From Henckelia pumila (Eukaryota; Streptophyta; Magnoliopsida; Lamiales; Gesneriaceae), in assembly GCF_033568475.1 (NCBI RefSeq), contig NW_027331831.1, positions 7,812,001-7,876,000 of the forward strand: a DNA stretch of 64,000 bases. The letters are read 5' to 3'. The notes beneath the pieces are model-generated. The model saw only the letters and a list, made by a program, of their open reading frames with translations. It had not been told where the DNA came from and did not search any database. Made by a program: the position numbers and the translations under genes. Positions 36,107 to 47,403 of the stretch are shown one piece after another. Position 1 is the first letter of the stretch; every line of letters starts with the position of its first letter.

Positions 36107-37625
36107 AACCAGTGTTTTTATAACTGAACTGGTGATCGAACCAGTTTATTTAAAACAATGATTCAATCGGTCGGACCGTTTTAACCTGACGATCGAACCG
36201 AAAAACCGTTCATATAATTTAATATAATAAATAATATATTTTGGAATTTTAAAAACTCAAAAATTATATAAATAGACATAAAATATATATTTAACATTGC
36301 TTCAAAGCTAAATAAATATGTAAATATATTCAAAATATCAATTATAGTTGGAAAAATTAGCATTTTGGTCCTGTATGTCGGATTGTTTTTTGTTTTAGTC
36401 CTGTATGTTTTCATGTTTTGAAAAAGATACAATAACTTGGATATTTTTTTGGTTTTGGTCCTGTATGTTGTCAAGTTTTGGAAAATGTACAATAACTTGG
36501 ATATTTTTTTGGTTTTGGTCATACATGTTGTCATGTTTTGGAAAATATACAATAACTTGGATATTTTTTTTGTTTTAGTCCTGTATGTTATCATGACACG
36601 AGAGAGATATCATTTTTGCTTAGTTAACATAATATTTCGCCTACATGACACTTATTGGTTATTATGTGGCTTAAATTGGATTCCACATAAGTAGAATTAG
36701 CTTAAAAAACAAAAAATAACCTAAAATATATATAAAAAAATATGCGAATCATTTATCTAAAAAAAAAAAACTTTCACACAAACAAAAACCTAATTGAAGC
36801 GGCCGAGTCCAAGTCGTATTCTACCCCTCTTAAATAATAAAATCCAATAAATTTTGGTTAGGTTTTTGTTTTAATAAAATTACCTTCGAGGTAAATGACA
36901 AACAGTGTATTCATATGCGCTTAAGCCATATGATAGAAAATTTAGCCATTTAAACCTTTTTGTTGAGATAAAGGGGGCCGATCCTTTAATTAAATTTTTT
37001 TTGTGTGAAATTTTGTTTGAGGTAAATGACTCACGTATTTTTCTTTTATATTTTAATTTTTTATAGTTAATTTTGCTCATATTGAACCCAAATTATACCA
37101 CATAAAAATTAATAGGTGCCAAGTTGGAGAAATATTATGTCAACTAAGCAAAATCCGACAGCTCTCGAGAGTTCTGGTAACATAGGATGAAATCCAAAAA
37201 AAATATCAAATTTATTGTATCTTTTCTAAAACATGACAACATACAGGACCAAAACAAAAAGCATATCCAAGTTATTGTATCTTTTCCAAAACATGACAAT
37301 ATACAAGACCAAAACCAAAAACAGCCAACATACAAGACTAAATTGCTAATTTTTCCATTATAGTTATAAATTATTTAAATAATTAATTATTTAATTTTAA
37401 AAAATCAATAATTATTAAAATAAATTTTTAAATGAAGTACAAATTCTAAATAATAATGTATATATATATATATATAAATATTAAATTTAAGGTTTAAAAA
37501 TTTTAAAAATGAAATTTTCAAATAAAAAATTAAAAAAAATTTGAAAAACCGATTCAATCGGTTGAACCGATTTTTCGGTTCTTGGAATCGGACCGAACCG
37601 GACCAAAACAATTGATCGGAACCAT
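36107..37625. repeat. AACCGGTT-type repeat split by a Mutator-like insertion
   Basis: Left part (36107-36340) and right part (37366-37625) both consist of AACCGATTCAATCGGTT-like words (ATTCAATCGGTCGGACCG at left, ACCGATTCAATCGGTTGAAC at right) with AT-rich sequence between. They look like the two inverted ends of one non-autonomous element, now separated by the insertion at 36350-37356. Confidence 0.4.
36350..37356. mobile_element. Mutator-type non-autonomous element with 9-bp target duplication
   Basis: The ends are GGAAAAATTAGCATTTTGG and its inverse, GCTAATTTTTCC. The flanks are ATTATAGTT on both sides (36341-36349 and 37357-37365), a perfect 9-bp duplication as made by Mutator-like transposases. 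The inverted ends are long and contain a tandem unit of about 60 bases built on ACTTGGATATTTTTTTGG and TTTTGGTCCTGTATGTTG, repeated about three to four times on the left (36400-36595) and about twice on the right (37205-37310). No transposase is encoded. Confidence 0.85.
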
Positions 37626-37768
37626 ATAGTATCTCATGGAAAAAAAAGACTAAAATTACAAAAGAATTAGAAACAATGGACTAAAACTAAAATTTGATAA
37701 TATATATATATAGGACCTAATCGCTAAGAACAAAATATATAGGATCAAAATTTTAGTCTTTCCTTAAA

Positions 37769-38115
37769 GTTGTTTTTGGATTGATGGATTTAAGATGATT
37801 TATGTCAAATCCATCGACATGTTTGGAAGGAAGGACATAATTCAAGGTCGTGTTTGGGTAAAAGAATTTAGATTTGTGGGAAGATTTCAGGTCTAAAGAT
37901 TGGATTTATGAGAAGAACGTTTCATGTTTAAGGATTTCAAATACATGGTAGGCGAGTAGCTAGATTTGAAATTGAAGAAAACAAATATGCTTGAACATCG
38001 CAAAAGATTTTAAATCTTTCATTCTAATTTTGAGTCAAATAGATGCTTTAGATTAATTCAGATAACTGAAATCAAACACTTATACACTAAAATAATTCAA
38101 TCCAAATACAGCTCA
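37769..38115. mobile_element. Possible MITE, inverted TTTGGATTGA ends
   Basis: The left end GTTGTTTTTGGATTGATGGA and the right end TTCAATCCAAATACAGCTC are imperfect inverted repeats about 340 bases apart. The interior is rich in 'gattt' and 'aaatc' words and non-coding. No target duplication was identified. Confidence 0.4.
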
Positions 38116-38248
38116 AGTGAATTTCAAATTCACTACAAATTGAGTCACGTAATTTCAATAGAAATTGGAAAAATTTATTTTTTGGTCCTTTATGTTTGTC
38201 ACTTTGCGATTTCGGTACTTTATATTTTTAGATTTCATTTTTAGTCCA

Positions 38249-39732
38249 TGACCGATTATTTCGGTATTAAAAATAATTACTGGCAAGTGTACCAGGTCAA
38301 GTTATAATATAGTTGGACATAGTCCAAATCGATCCCACAAAGACTAATATTTAAATACTAAGATATAGACTATTCAAATTAATCTAGGCTAAATAAAATG
38401 AAAGATTTTTCTGAACTATTAAACTAATTAAATTAAAATAAATTATTCTAAAACAAAAACTTAAATTAAATTAAATTAAAAGAGCAGAAAAGCTTTAAGA
38501 CTGATTCAAATTTTAGGAAAACGACCAGGAACACACAACGGTATCAGACATCGATAATTGCCACGTATTGGATTTAATCAAACAAAACTCATTCATATTC
38601 ACGACGAAATTTTCTAGAATAATTATTAACCTATTTCTAGAATTAATAACCCTATTTTTATTTAACAGTCCAATTATTTCTAAATGAATTTAATTAAACA
38701 AAAACGCATTCACGAGTTATGGAATTTCAGCTTTCGCCTAAAATCGCACACTGGAATCGAATACTATTTTTAATCGGTTTAACCATGTGTTGATCAATAT
38801 TTTTGAAGCTAAATTTCAATCTTTTCTTTTTCAAGTCCAGATCGAACGACATACATGCAATTAATTGGACAAATTAAAATCAAGAATTATGCACAAACAT
38901 TAATCAATAAATATTCCATAAATCAAAATTCAATCAATCCGTTCCATGAACAAAAATCAATAGTCTGGCCCTATTGTGGCCCCGGTCAAAAGACGACTAC
39001 TCCATAATAATAAAATCAAACAAAAGTTTCATGTTTGAATTCATAATAAAATAAAACAAAAAAAGAGGAAAAGAAAATTCTTAGCAATAGTGCCGAATCT
39101 TGCTTGCGTTGCGCGTTTCTTCTCTTCCAAGCTCCAGCCGTCAAATTCCGAAAATCTCTCCAAAATTTATCAGTCTCAAATCAGAAGTTCAAAAGTCTCC
39201 CTCTAATTAGGGCTTAATTCCCTTTTATACCTCCCTTATTTTCGTCCAAAATAATATCCAATATAGCCCAAAATAATCAGAATTCCAAAATTCCCAAATT
39301 CTGCGCGAATTATTTTTTTTCCATATTTGCGATGTACACGGACCTCGGACATGGTCCGTGCCTAGGTCCGTGTATTAAAAATTCAGCCCAAACAAAATAC
39401 GAAGCCACACGGACCCTCTTCCAAAAGGTGCACGGGGTCCGTGCATTTCTCTGTTATGAAAATCTCAAACGCCGAAGGTACACGGACCCTTTCCCAGACA
39501 GTGCACGGGGTCCGTGCATTATTTCCTTCCTTCAATTCTCTTTGCTACTTAAGATTTTTTCGTGTTCCCCGGCCAAGTTCCAACGTGGCATTGAATTGTT
39601 TGACTTTTTCTTCAATATTTAGTTCTTCTCAAATCTTAGTCAAACCTACAATCATAGAAAATAAGACGATTTATGCACAAAACTCGGAGACAAAATAAAA
39701 TGCCAAATAAGCTATAAACTTCGTACTTATCA
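38249..39732 (-). repeat. Athila-like 3' LTR (left copy, 1484 bases)
   Basis: Begins TGACCGATTATTTCGG and ends GTACTTATCA. Collinear with the right LTR but about 100 bases shorter. It has one fewer CACGGACC-type unit and lacks a short duplicated AATGCCAAATAAGC piece near the end. Substitutions amount to a few percent. Confidence 0.92.
39336..39520. repeat. CACGGACC/GGTCCGTG inverted units in the 3' LTR
   Basis: Three successive units in which CACGGACC or CACGGACCC is followed 15-40 bases later by GGTCCGTG, each able to fold into a hairpin. Same family as the arrays at 43456-43795 and 50057-50315. Confidence 0.75.
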
Positions 39733-39746
39733 AATCCCCCACACTT
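39733..39746 (-). other. Athila-like polypurine tract
   Basis: On the minus strand AAGTGTGGGGGATT directly precedes the 3' LTR; a typical plus-strand primer. Confidence 0.8.
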
Positions 39747-41502
39747 AGCTTTTGTTCGTCCTCGAACAAATCAGAAGAAATTAGAGATGAGAAATATCGC
39801 ACAAATTAGCACAATCAAAACCTTTCAATCTACCAAATCTCGTCACACCAAATCAAAAGCTCATACTTCGAAAATCACAAGCCTCGCTTTCGTCACAATT
39901 CAAAACTCGAACACTACCCAGTAAAGATCAACAGAATGAGACGTGTGTAGTGTGAGTGTCAGAACCTATACTCCTCAAAAGTTATTCGGTTCAAGGATCT
40001 CTCATGTTTATTCCCCAAACAATTTTTTTTTTCTCGCCCCATATGCTTATCTTTCATATCCCTCTCTACTAAATGTGGAACAATCATGACTCAGTCAATA
40101 GGACTTTTAAGCTTATAACGTTAGACCACGGTTCACGGCTACAATAAAGGATAGAAAAGCAAAAATGAAAGACAACAAACAAATTGTCATTTAGCGCAAT
40201 TAAAAAACTCCATTCCCCATCTATTTTTGAATTTCATCACTTTTGATTCATCAATACAACCCATTCTTTTCTTCTTTTTCCTCCTTTTCTTTTCAATACC
40301 CCTTGAATTCTTTTCGGGTATTCATTTTCTTTTTTTTTCTTCTTTTTTTTTTCAACCCTTTCTTTCATTCAAAAATAATTCACCAACTCCTTCAAATATT
40401 TTTCTGTGAATACTTGGAGTTTTTGTATCTTTAAAAGCGCCAAAAGGGTATGTTTCTCTCAAAACATAGGTAGAAAAAATAGTGTATAGGCTAAAAATTA
40501 GGTGGTCAATGTAGGATAGAAAGAATGATGAATGGGGTCTAATTGTGTGCCATTGGCACACACCATTCGATTTTTATCAGGCTCAATGGGGTTACTAGGG
40601 ATAAAAGTGATGCATCAGGTAGGCTCGAAAGGCACAAACGGTCCAAAGATCGCCTAAATCATCCCTAAGTCATGATCATTCAAATTTTCGCTTCGAGGAC
40701 TAATCAGACAAGTTCTAGGGATAAAAAATGCTTCAAAAATTCTCCAATTTTTTTTTCATGAGATCACCTCTTACCAATTCACAATTAACTTGCATAAGTC
40801 TGACAAAAGTGCATTAAGGGTGTCTCATAAAGTCAATGCAAAACTAGTTCATATCAAAGTCTCTCCTTGCAACTGCAGCTAATCTCATTCAGTTCTAGGC
40901 ACAAAACAATTTTTCAGGCGATCAAAAATCTAGCAAACTAATTGGTATGTCATGTACCACAAGTGCTCATCTCATTTTATTTTGAAAAATTTTGCTAAGT
41001 GATGCTAAGTGATGTGAAACATAGTGTAATGAACGACCTACCCCCACACTTAGAATGCGACACTGTCCTCAGTGTTAAATGCTCGATAAAAAATAAAGAG
41101 AAAAATAACAATTGCAAAAATACTTCCCTGAAAAATGTCGACGACCATGCAAAATTAGGAGCAAGCGGCAGCCTGAGAAAGAGAACAACAAACCAACCAA
41201 ACCGCGTAAAATAGAAAAATCACGCACACAAGCACACAGATAGGCTTCCCAAAATAAATTTAACAAGGAGTAAGCACCACTGAGGAAAATAACCACAATA
41301 TCCATAAAACTCCATCTAATAAAAGTGATAAAGTGCAGCAACAGTTAAGATCCACGACATAACTAGAATAGGCTAAAGAATCCGCAAAATATGTCGAAAG
41401 AGTAGCAACTACATCAAATAAACTCCAAAACACAAATAGTTCAAAACCCATAACAAAATATCCATAATATCCAAAAGAACCACTGCATAAAATATAACTA
41501 AA
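39747..41502 (-). other. Athila-like 3' untranslated region
   Basis: Non-coding sequence between the third ORF and the purine tract. It contains CT-rich strings (40240-40380) and a second copy of the purine tract near 41037-41051. The short frames here are low-complexity. Confidence 0.6.
41037..41051 (-). other. Second, internal polypurine-tract copy
   Basis: On the minus strand TAAGTGTGGGGGTAG repeats the purine tract found at the 3' LTR, about 1.3 kb upstream of it in the element's direction. It could act as an extra plus-strand priming site. That function is inference. Confidence 0.45.
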
Positions 41503-42743
41503 CTACTCCTCCTCCGATGCAGAAGCTGACTCGGCAAGGTCATTCAGGGCAGAGCGATCAAAAGGCAGTGCATGAATGTCAGTGGAGTAGGACTGAGAAG
41601 TGGCATGATGCTGCAGGCGAACCATACCAGTGCGAAGCTCATCCAAGCAGTCAAATATGGCAGAGAAAACGCGACGAGTGCCCCTCGGAGCTCTGGCATG
41701 GACGTGTGCACCGGCTGGAGGATCAGCAGCCTGATCAAGGGCAGCTTCTTCCTGAATGCGAGCCTCTCGGGATTCATCTGCAGCTGTAGGTGGTGGGACT
41801 GGGGGATCTCGTGCATGATAATGAGTGTTGCAGCTCTCAGGGTTCTTATACCATCCACCCTGTCGAAAGATAAAATACATACCAGTCATCGCGTGGGCGG
41901 TGAGCACGTGCTTCGGCGCTGGTGCAAGAGAAGCCTCCCCAGTCAAATCGACGCCGCAAGCCGCCAAGATCCTCGAAACTGTAATGGCGAAAGGAGCGTG
42001 CTGCTTGGCATTCGGAGCACAAGCCAAGTGAGCGACAGTACGCATATGTGAGATCAAGATGCTCGCCAATGGAATCGCAGTAATATCTCCCAACCCGTAT
42101 AACATCTTATGAATCAAATACATATCCAGGTTGTGCACCTCATTATTCCCAGCCTTCCGAGGGATGATGTTTGCACTGATAAAGTAGCAGATGAGGCGAT
42201 AAATCAAAGGGAGAGTGGTAGGGAGGATGCTGTAACGAGAACAAGTTTTGACCCTACGAGAGGTGAGGCGCGACATAGCAAGGTTGAAATTGTAGGTAGG
42301 GTCAGACAAGATAGCATCATATTGGTTGTAAACAACCGGAGGGCAGGGCCCTCATTAGGAGTGTGCAAAAGCTGGACCAAGAACTCACTCGTCACCTCAA
42401 TGCGAACTCCCTTCACAAAAGTCTGAATTGTTTGCATCCCTGTTTTGTCCTTCTCTTCAATATTGGCATAGAACTGCCAAACCAACTCGGGATAGTAATC
42501 CCCTCAGATATCCATAATAGAACCCCAGCCGAATATATCAAACTTCGCTCGCAGTGGTACCTGAGCATCAATAGTCGGGTGGATCGATTTCTCAACAATC
42601 ATGGAATTACCCTTCATTTTCTCGTACCACTGAAAATTCTCTAAACTAGTAAACCGAGACACATCAAAAGAATTCCCCTGACCACTGCAAAAAGAAGAAG
42701 AACCACCCCTCGCATGCTTACCCACAGTTTTCTTCGGCGCCAT
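41503..42743 (-). pseudogene. Athila-type third ORF (downstream of pol), broken
   Basis: Starts MAPKKTVGKHARGGSSS, continues with FTSLENFQWYEKMKG and RAKFDIFGWGS, then a TGA at 42504-42506. The same frame resumes at GDYYPELVWQFYANI (42503-42340). A one-base shift near 42330 moves it to the frame ending at 41503 (SDPTYNFNLAMS to a Ser/Glu-rich tail). The content matches the 'putative plant transposon protein' type domain found in the extra ORF of Athila elements, sometimes called env-like. I see no signal peptide or clear membrane anchor, so an envelope role is not supported. Restored length would be about 410 residues. Confidence 0.7.
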
Positions 42744-44154
42744 AGCAAAATAAACAAAAATTCCGACACCACCCCTTAGAAAATTTTAACACCAATACAG
42801 ACAACCACCACTGATCAAGATAACCCAATCTCCTCAAAACAAACAAAATAACCAAATTAAGCACCAACAACAACTAGATATCACGGTAATCCAACTTCCT
42901 CTCAAATCGACACCACAAAATTTAAATTAGCGGCTAAACTCCTCGCAGCTACACCAATGACGAAGCTAATCCTCAGAATTTTAATTATACTCAACTCCCA
43001 GCATAAATTCAACGCAAACCCGATAACCAACGAACTACAAGACAAACACAATCACGAAATCAATACACCTAAATCCAACTAGATTCCAGCAGCAAGGGAG
43101 AAGGGATAGCCACGCTTACCCACAGGAAACCAACAAGAAGCCGAGATTAATCGTGAGACAAGAACAAGCAGAGGCGGCCGATCAGCAACAGGATCAGAAA
43201 ACGAGATATGGGTGGCATCGTGCGAATCAGAGGTGGGGCGGAGGTGATGTCTCAGCAGCTTGAGGAGGTGCGGAGGTGGTTTCTCGGCGGCACGGAGGTG
43301 TATATGGGCGAAGGAAACTGAGGGGAGAGACGGAGGAGGACGAACGGGGTCTGGAAAGGGAGAAATAAGGGGGAACGGATTTGGGGATTTAGGTATTGAA
43401 AAGGTTTGAGAAAGAGACAGATTGCGAGTCTGCAGATTTAAACACAAAATCGAAGGGCACGGACCCCGTGTAAGGGTCCGTGTCTACATCCGTGTGCCCT
43501 CGCATTTTAGAAAAGTTCAGAGTGAAAAATGCACGGACCCCGGAATCTGGTCCGTGCCCTCCTCCGTGCATCCACGCATTTTTTTTAAAAAAAAAAAAAA
43601 AATTCGATGAAAACCAGCACGAACCCTGGAAGAAGGTCCGTGTACCCCCATGCCTTGACGATTACGGGTGGACAATACACGGACCCCGGACAATGGTCCG
43701 TAGTTTGGTCTGTGTGGCTATGCATTTTCAAAATCTTTTACAGTTTAAATGTCCGGACCCTTACACGGGGCCGTACATGGTCCGTGTCAACGCTTTTCAT
43801 TTCAAAAAAATAAACGAAAAATAACCCTTAAACAAACCATCTTAAACCACACAAATTAGTTTGCATCTAAGAATTTCAGATAAAACACTCAAGCACGCAA
43901 GATGCAAAAATGTACAGAGACTCCCCTGAATGATACGATTCCCAACAATATATGTGCTCTCCTCCGCAACCAATAGTATATCAGCTTCAGTAAAAAAAAA
44001 TCTGCATCCAACAAAAATCACTGAGATCAAAGAAAAAAATAAATCAACCAATAAAACAAAAATAAAATGAAATAAAGAAACAAAAAGAAAAGAAACTGGG
44101 TTGCCTCCCAGTCAGCGCTAAATTTATAGTCTATAGCCCGACTTTTATTCCCTT
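42744..44154 (-). other. Athila-like spacer between pol and the third ORF
   Basis: About 1.4 kb without a gene. It holds the CACGGACC array (43456-43795) and, next to the third ORF, a less AT-rich stretch (43090-43400). In Athila-type elements this region usually carries the splice acceptor or leader of the third ORF; nothing of that kind can be pinpointed here. Confidence 0.5.
43456..43795. repeat. Internal CACGGACC/GGTCCGTG array
   Basis: Five loosely spaced units of CACGGACCCC followed by GGTCCGTG with CGCATTTT-like spacers. These are the same words as in both LTRs, placed in the spacer upstream of the third ORF. Confidence 0.7.
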
Positions 44155-44811
44155 TTAATTTGCATCTTGTAAATTCACGGTGATCTGCTCATCGACCACC
44201 TCGCCACCTCGATAGACCTTAAGTCTATGGCCGTTCACTTGAAATTTTCCAGTTGCTTCGCTAGTGATTTCCACGGTTCCATATGGGAAGACTTGAGTAA
44301 TCGTGTATGGGCCTGACCAACGCGACCGCAACATACCTGGCATAAATTTCAAACGAGAATTATATACTAATACTTGTTGTCCCACTTCAAATTCTCGATT
44401 CACAATATTCTTATCATGCCAACGTTTGGTCTTTTCCTTGTACAGTTTGGCATTCTCATAAGCATCAAGCCGAAACTCTTCCAATTCTTATAACTACAGC
44501 AACCTCTCTTCACCTGTGGCTTTGACATCAAAATTCAAAAATTTAGTAGCCCAATAAGCCTTATGTTCAAGTTCGACAGGCAAGTGACATGATTTTTCAT
44601 ACACTAGACGAAATGGAGACATTCCAATTGGGGTTTTAAAAGCTGTACGATAAGCCCACAGTGCATCGTCGAGTTTACTAGACCATTCTTTCCTTGAAGC
44701 ACCAACGGTCTTCTCTAGAATGCATTTTATTTCTCTGTTCGACACCTCGACTTGACCACTGGTCTGAGGATGGTAAGGTGTTGCCACCTTATGCCTAACC
44801 CCATACTTAGC
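44155..44811 (-). pseudogene. Athila-like integrase remnant (C-terminal part only)
   Basis: Begins directly after the RNase H stop with [20 protein letters not shown], that is, at the end of the integrase core with its catalytic Glu region (VSNREIK). It then continues through the C-terminal domain (ENAKLYKEKTKRWHDKNI, GQQVLVYNSRLKF, SGPYTITQVFP) to a natural stop at 44155-44157. The HHCC zinc domain and the two catalytic Asp residues of the core are absent. Stops at 44494-44496 and two codons further interrupt it. The frame is that of the RNase H, so the deletion is in frame. Confidence 0.88.
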
Positions 44812-45177
44812 TTATAAAAGATGGTCCGCCACTTGATTCTCAGTACCCTTCCTATCGATGATCTTCAGATCAAATTCCTGCAAGAGAAGAATCCAACGAA
44901 TTAATCTTGGTTTTGCATCTTTTTTATTCATCAAATATTTCAGGGCCGAATGGTCAGTGTGCACGATCACTTTGCTCCCAAGCAGATAAGATCTGAATTT
45001 ATCCAGTGCAAAAACCACAGCGAGTAGCTCCTTTTCTGTTGTAGCGTAATTCAGTTGGGCAGTTGATAGTGTCATACTAGTATAGTAGATGACATGTATG
45101 CATCTGTCGCGCTTCTGCCCCAAAACTGCTCCTAAAGCTATGTCACTCGCATCACACATCACCTCAAAAGGTGATTC
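44812..45177 (-). pseudogene. Athila-like RNase H
   Basis: A Gypsy RNase H with [33 protein letters not shown] and [10 protein letters not shown], ending NQVADHLL where a TAA at 44812-44814 lies at the deletion junction. Upstream a TAG at 45178-45180 (a Trp-like position) separates it from the reverse transcriptase in the same frame. Confidence 0.9.
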
Positions 45178-45984
45178 CTAATCAGGTGCTACAATCACCG
45201 GTGCAGTGATTAATTTCTTCTTCAAAATCTGAAATGTCTGCACACACTCAGCAGAAAAATCAAACGGTACATCTTTTATAAGCAAATTAGTCATTGGCTT
45301 GGCGATGCTAGAAAAATCCTTAATGAACCGTCTATAAAATCCTGCATGTCCTAAAAAACTACGCACCCCTTTCAGATTTGATGGCGGAGGAAGTTTCTCA
45401 ATTACCTCGATTTTCGCTTTGTCAACCTCAATTCCACTTTCAGAAATTTTATGCCCCAACACTATTCCCTCTCTCACCATAAAATGACACTTTTTCCAGT
45501 TCAAAACTAAATTGGACTCTTCACATCTTTCTAAAACCTTAGACAAATTCAGCAAGCAAGCATCAAAAGAAGAGCCCAACACTGAAAAATCATCCATGAA
45601 TATTTCAATAAAATCCTCAATCATGTCATGGAAAATTGTCATCATGCAGCGTTGGAAAGTAGCCGGTGCATTACAAAGACCGAATGACATTCGTTTATAT
45701 GCAAAGGTCCCGTAAGGACATGTAAAAGTGGTTTTTTCTTGATCTTCAGGATCAATGGAAATTTGCATATAACCTGAATAGCCATCCAAGAAACAATAAA
45801 AAGGATGTCCGACTAATCTTTCCAACATTTGATCAATGAAGGGTAGGAGAAAATGATCTTTACGGGTTGCATCATTTAGTTTTCTATAGTCTATGCAAAC
45901 ACGCCAACCCGTAACAGTTCTAGTGGGAATTAATTCATTATTCTCATTTTTCACAACAGTAATCCCACCCTTTTTGGGAACAAC
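45178..45984 (-). pseudogene. Athila-like reverse transcriptase
   Basis: A complete Gypsy reverse transcriptase core: WRVCIDYRKLNDATRKDHF, YSGYMQISIDPEDQEKTTF, CPYGTFAYKRMSFGLCNAPA, the catalytic FMDDFSV, and the LGHKISESGIEVDKAKIE and FYRRFIKDFSSIAKP blocks. All expected catalytic Asp residues are there. It is bounded upstream by a TAG at 45985-45987 (Gln position, CAG to TAG). Confidence 0.92.
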
Positions 45985-47403
45985 CTAGATAGGACTAACC
46001 CACTTACTATCAGAGATGGGATAGATAATACCTGCATCTAGAAGCTTAATTACCTCCTTCTTGACCACTTCTTGCATAGCAGGATTGAGTCGCCTTTGAG
46101 GTTGGGTAGAGGTTTTGTGATCTGCTTCCATCAGAATTTTGTGCATGCACATGGAAGAGCTGATCCCCTTTATATCCGCTATGCTCCACCCAATGGCCTT
46201 GATATTCTCCCTCAACACTCGAGTCAATTTTTGTTTCTCATCCCTTGTCAGAGTAGAAGAAACAATTACAGGCAGTTTATCATTATTAAGCAAAAATAAG
46301 TATTTTAAATGCGAAGGGAGAGGTTTCATCTCAAGGATCGGGGCTTCTTCAACTGATGGCTTTAATGCTCTTGGAACGTGTCCAAGCTCCCCAATCCTTG
46401 AGTTTACCATCCTTGAGAGTGGTTTTCCGGCGTCCAAATACTGCATGCATTCCTCAATCTCCTTCTTATCCAATTTTTTTGGTGCTGGATGTGTCAAGCA
46501 TAACTCCAAATGATCTTCACAGATAAATTCCTGCACATCACACTCAACAAACTCATCAGTAGCATCAATTCTAAAACAATTAGAAACATTGGAGGGATAT
46601 TTCATAGAGTGAAATACATTAAATACTACTTTCTCATCATTTAATCTCAACACCAATTCACCCTTCTGAACATCTATCAGAGCTTTCCCAGTGGCCAAAA
46701 ATGGTCTACCCAAAATAAGAGGAATCTCACGATCCTCTTCTATATCCAAAACAACAAAATCCACTGGGAAAATAAATTTATCGACCTTCACCAAGACATC
46801 CTCTACATTTCCCCTAGGATATTTAATTGATCTATCTGCTAACTGTAGGGAAATTGTGGTTGGTTTCACCTCACCAATTCCTAACTTTTCAAAACAAGAA
46901 TAGGGCATCAAATTAATGCTTGCACCAAGATCACACAAAGCTTTTCTAAAAAATGAATTTCCTATGGTGCAAGGAATAGAGAAGCTACCAGGATCCTTAA
47001 GCTTCGGAGGTAATTTGTTTTGTAAAATTGCAGAGCATTCCTCCGAAAGCTTCACTGTCTCAAAATCCACCAGTTTCCTCTTGTTTGATAAAATTTCTTT
47101 TAAAAATTTTGCATAAGAGGGCATTTGAGCCAAAGATTCTGCAAACGGGATATTAATATGCAACTTCTTAAAAATCTCTAAAAATTTTGAAAATTGGGTA
47201 TCAAGTTGCAGTTGCTTTGCTCTTTGGGGAAAAGGGAGAGAATTTATATCAATATCAACATTTGAGTTCAGAGACTTACCTTTCTCCCTCGAGTTCTTGC
47301 CTTGTTGCTTGGCTGATGCTTCCTCCTTTTCTGATTTTTCGACCTCAACATCCTCCTTCTTTACCTGTTCAGCTACTATGACTGCATTGACACCCTTTGG
47401 ATT
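45985..47403 (-). pseudogene. Athila-like protease region
   Basis: Same frame as gag after its TAA. It contains a Lys/Glu-rich linker, the conserved HINIPFAESLAQMPSYAKFL block, a retropepsin domain with the active-site DLGAS at plus positions 46918-46932, and ILGRPFLATGKALIDV. It ends at SDSKWVSPI before the reverse transcriptase. The triad is intact. Confidence 0.9.

Noticed and set aside
36181..36594. 137-codon repetitive frame (TKTKKISKLLYIFQN units)
   Set aside because: It is the translation of the tandem units in the Mutator-type element.
39332..39698. Frames of 85-98 codons in both Athila LTRs (also 50054-50520)
   Set aside because: They translate the CACGGACC repeats in several frames and appear in both LTRs.
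41517..42051. Plus-strand frames of 90-159 codons
   Set aside because: Antisense to the third Athila ORF. Family-like content is on the minus strand.
41503..42743. Calling the third Athila ORF an envelope gene
   Set aside because: No signal peptide, fusion-peptide-like or membrane-anchor segment is visible. The term env-like is historical.
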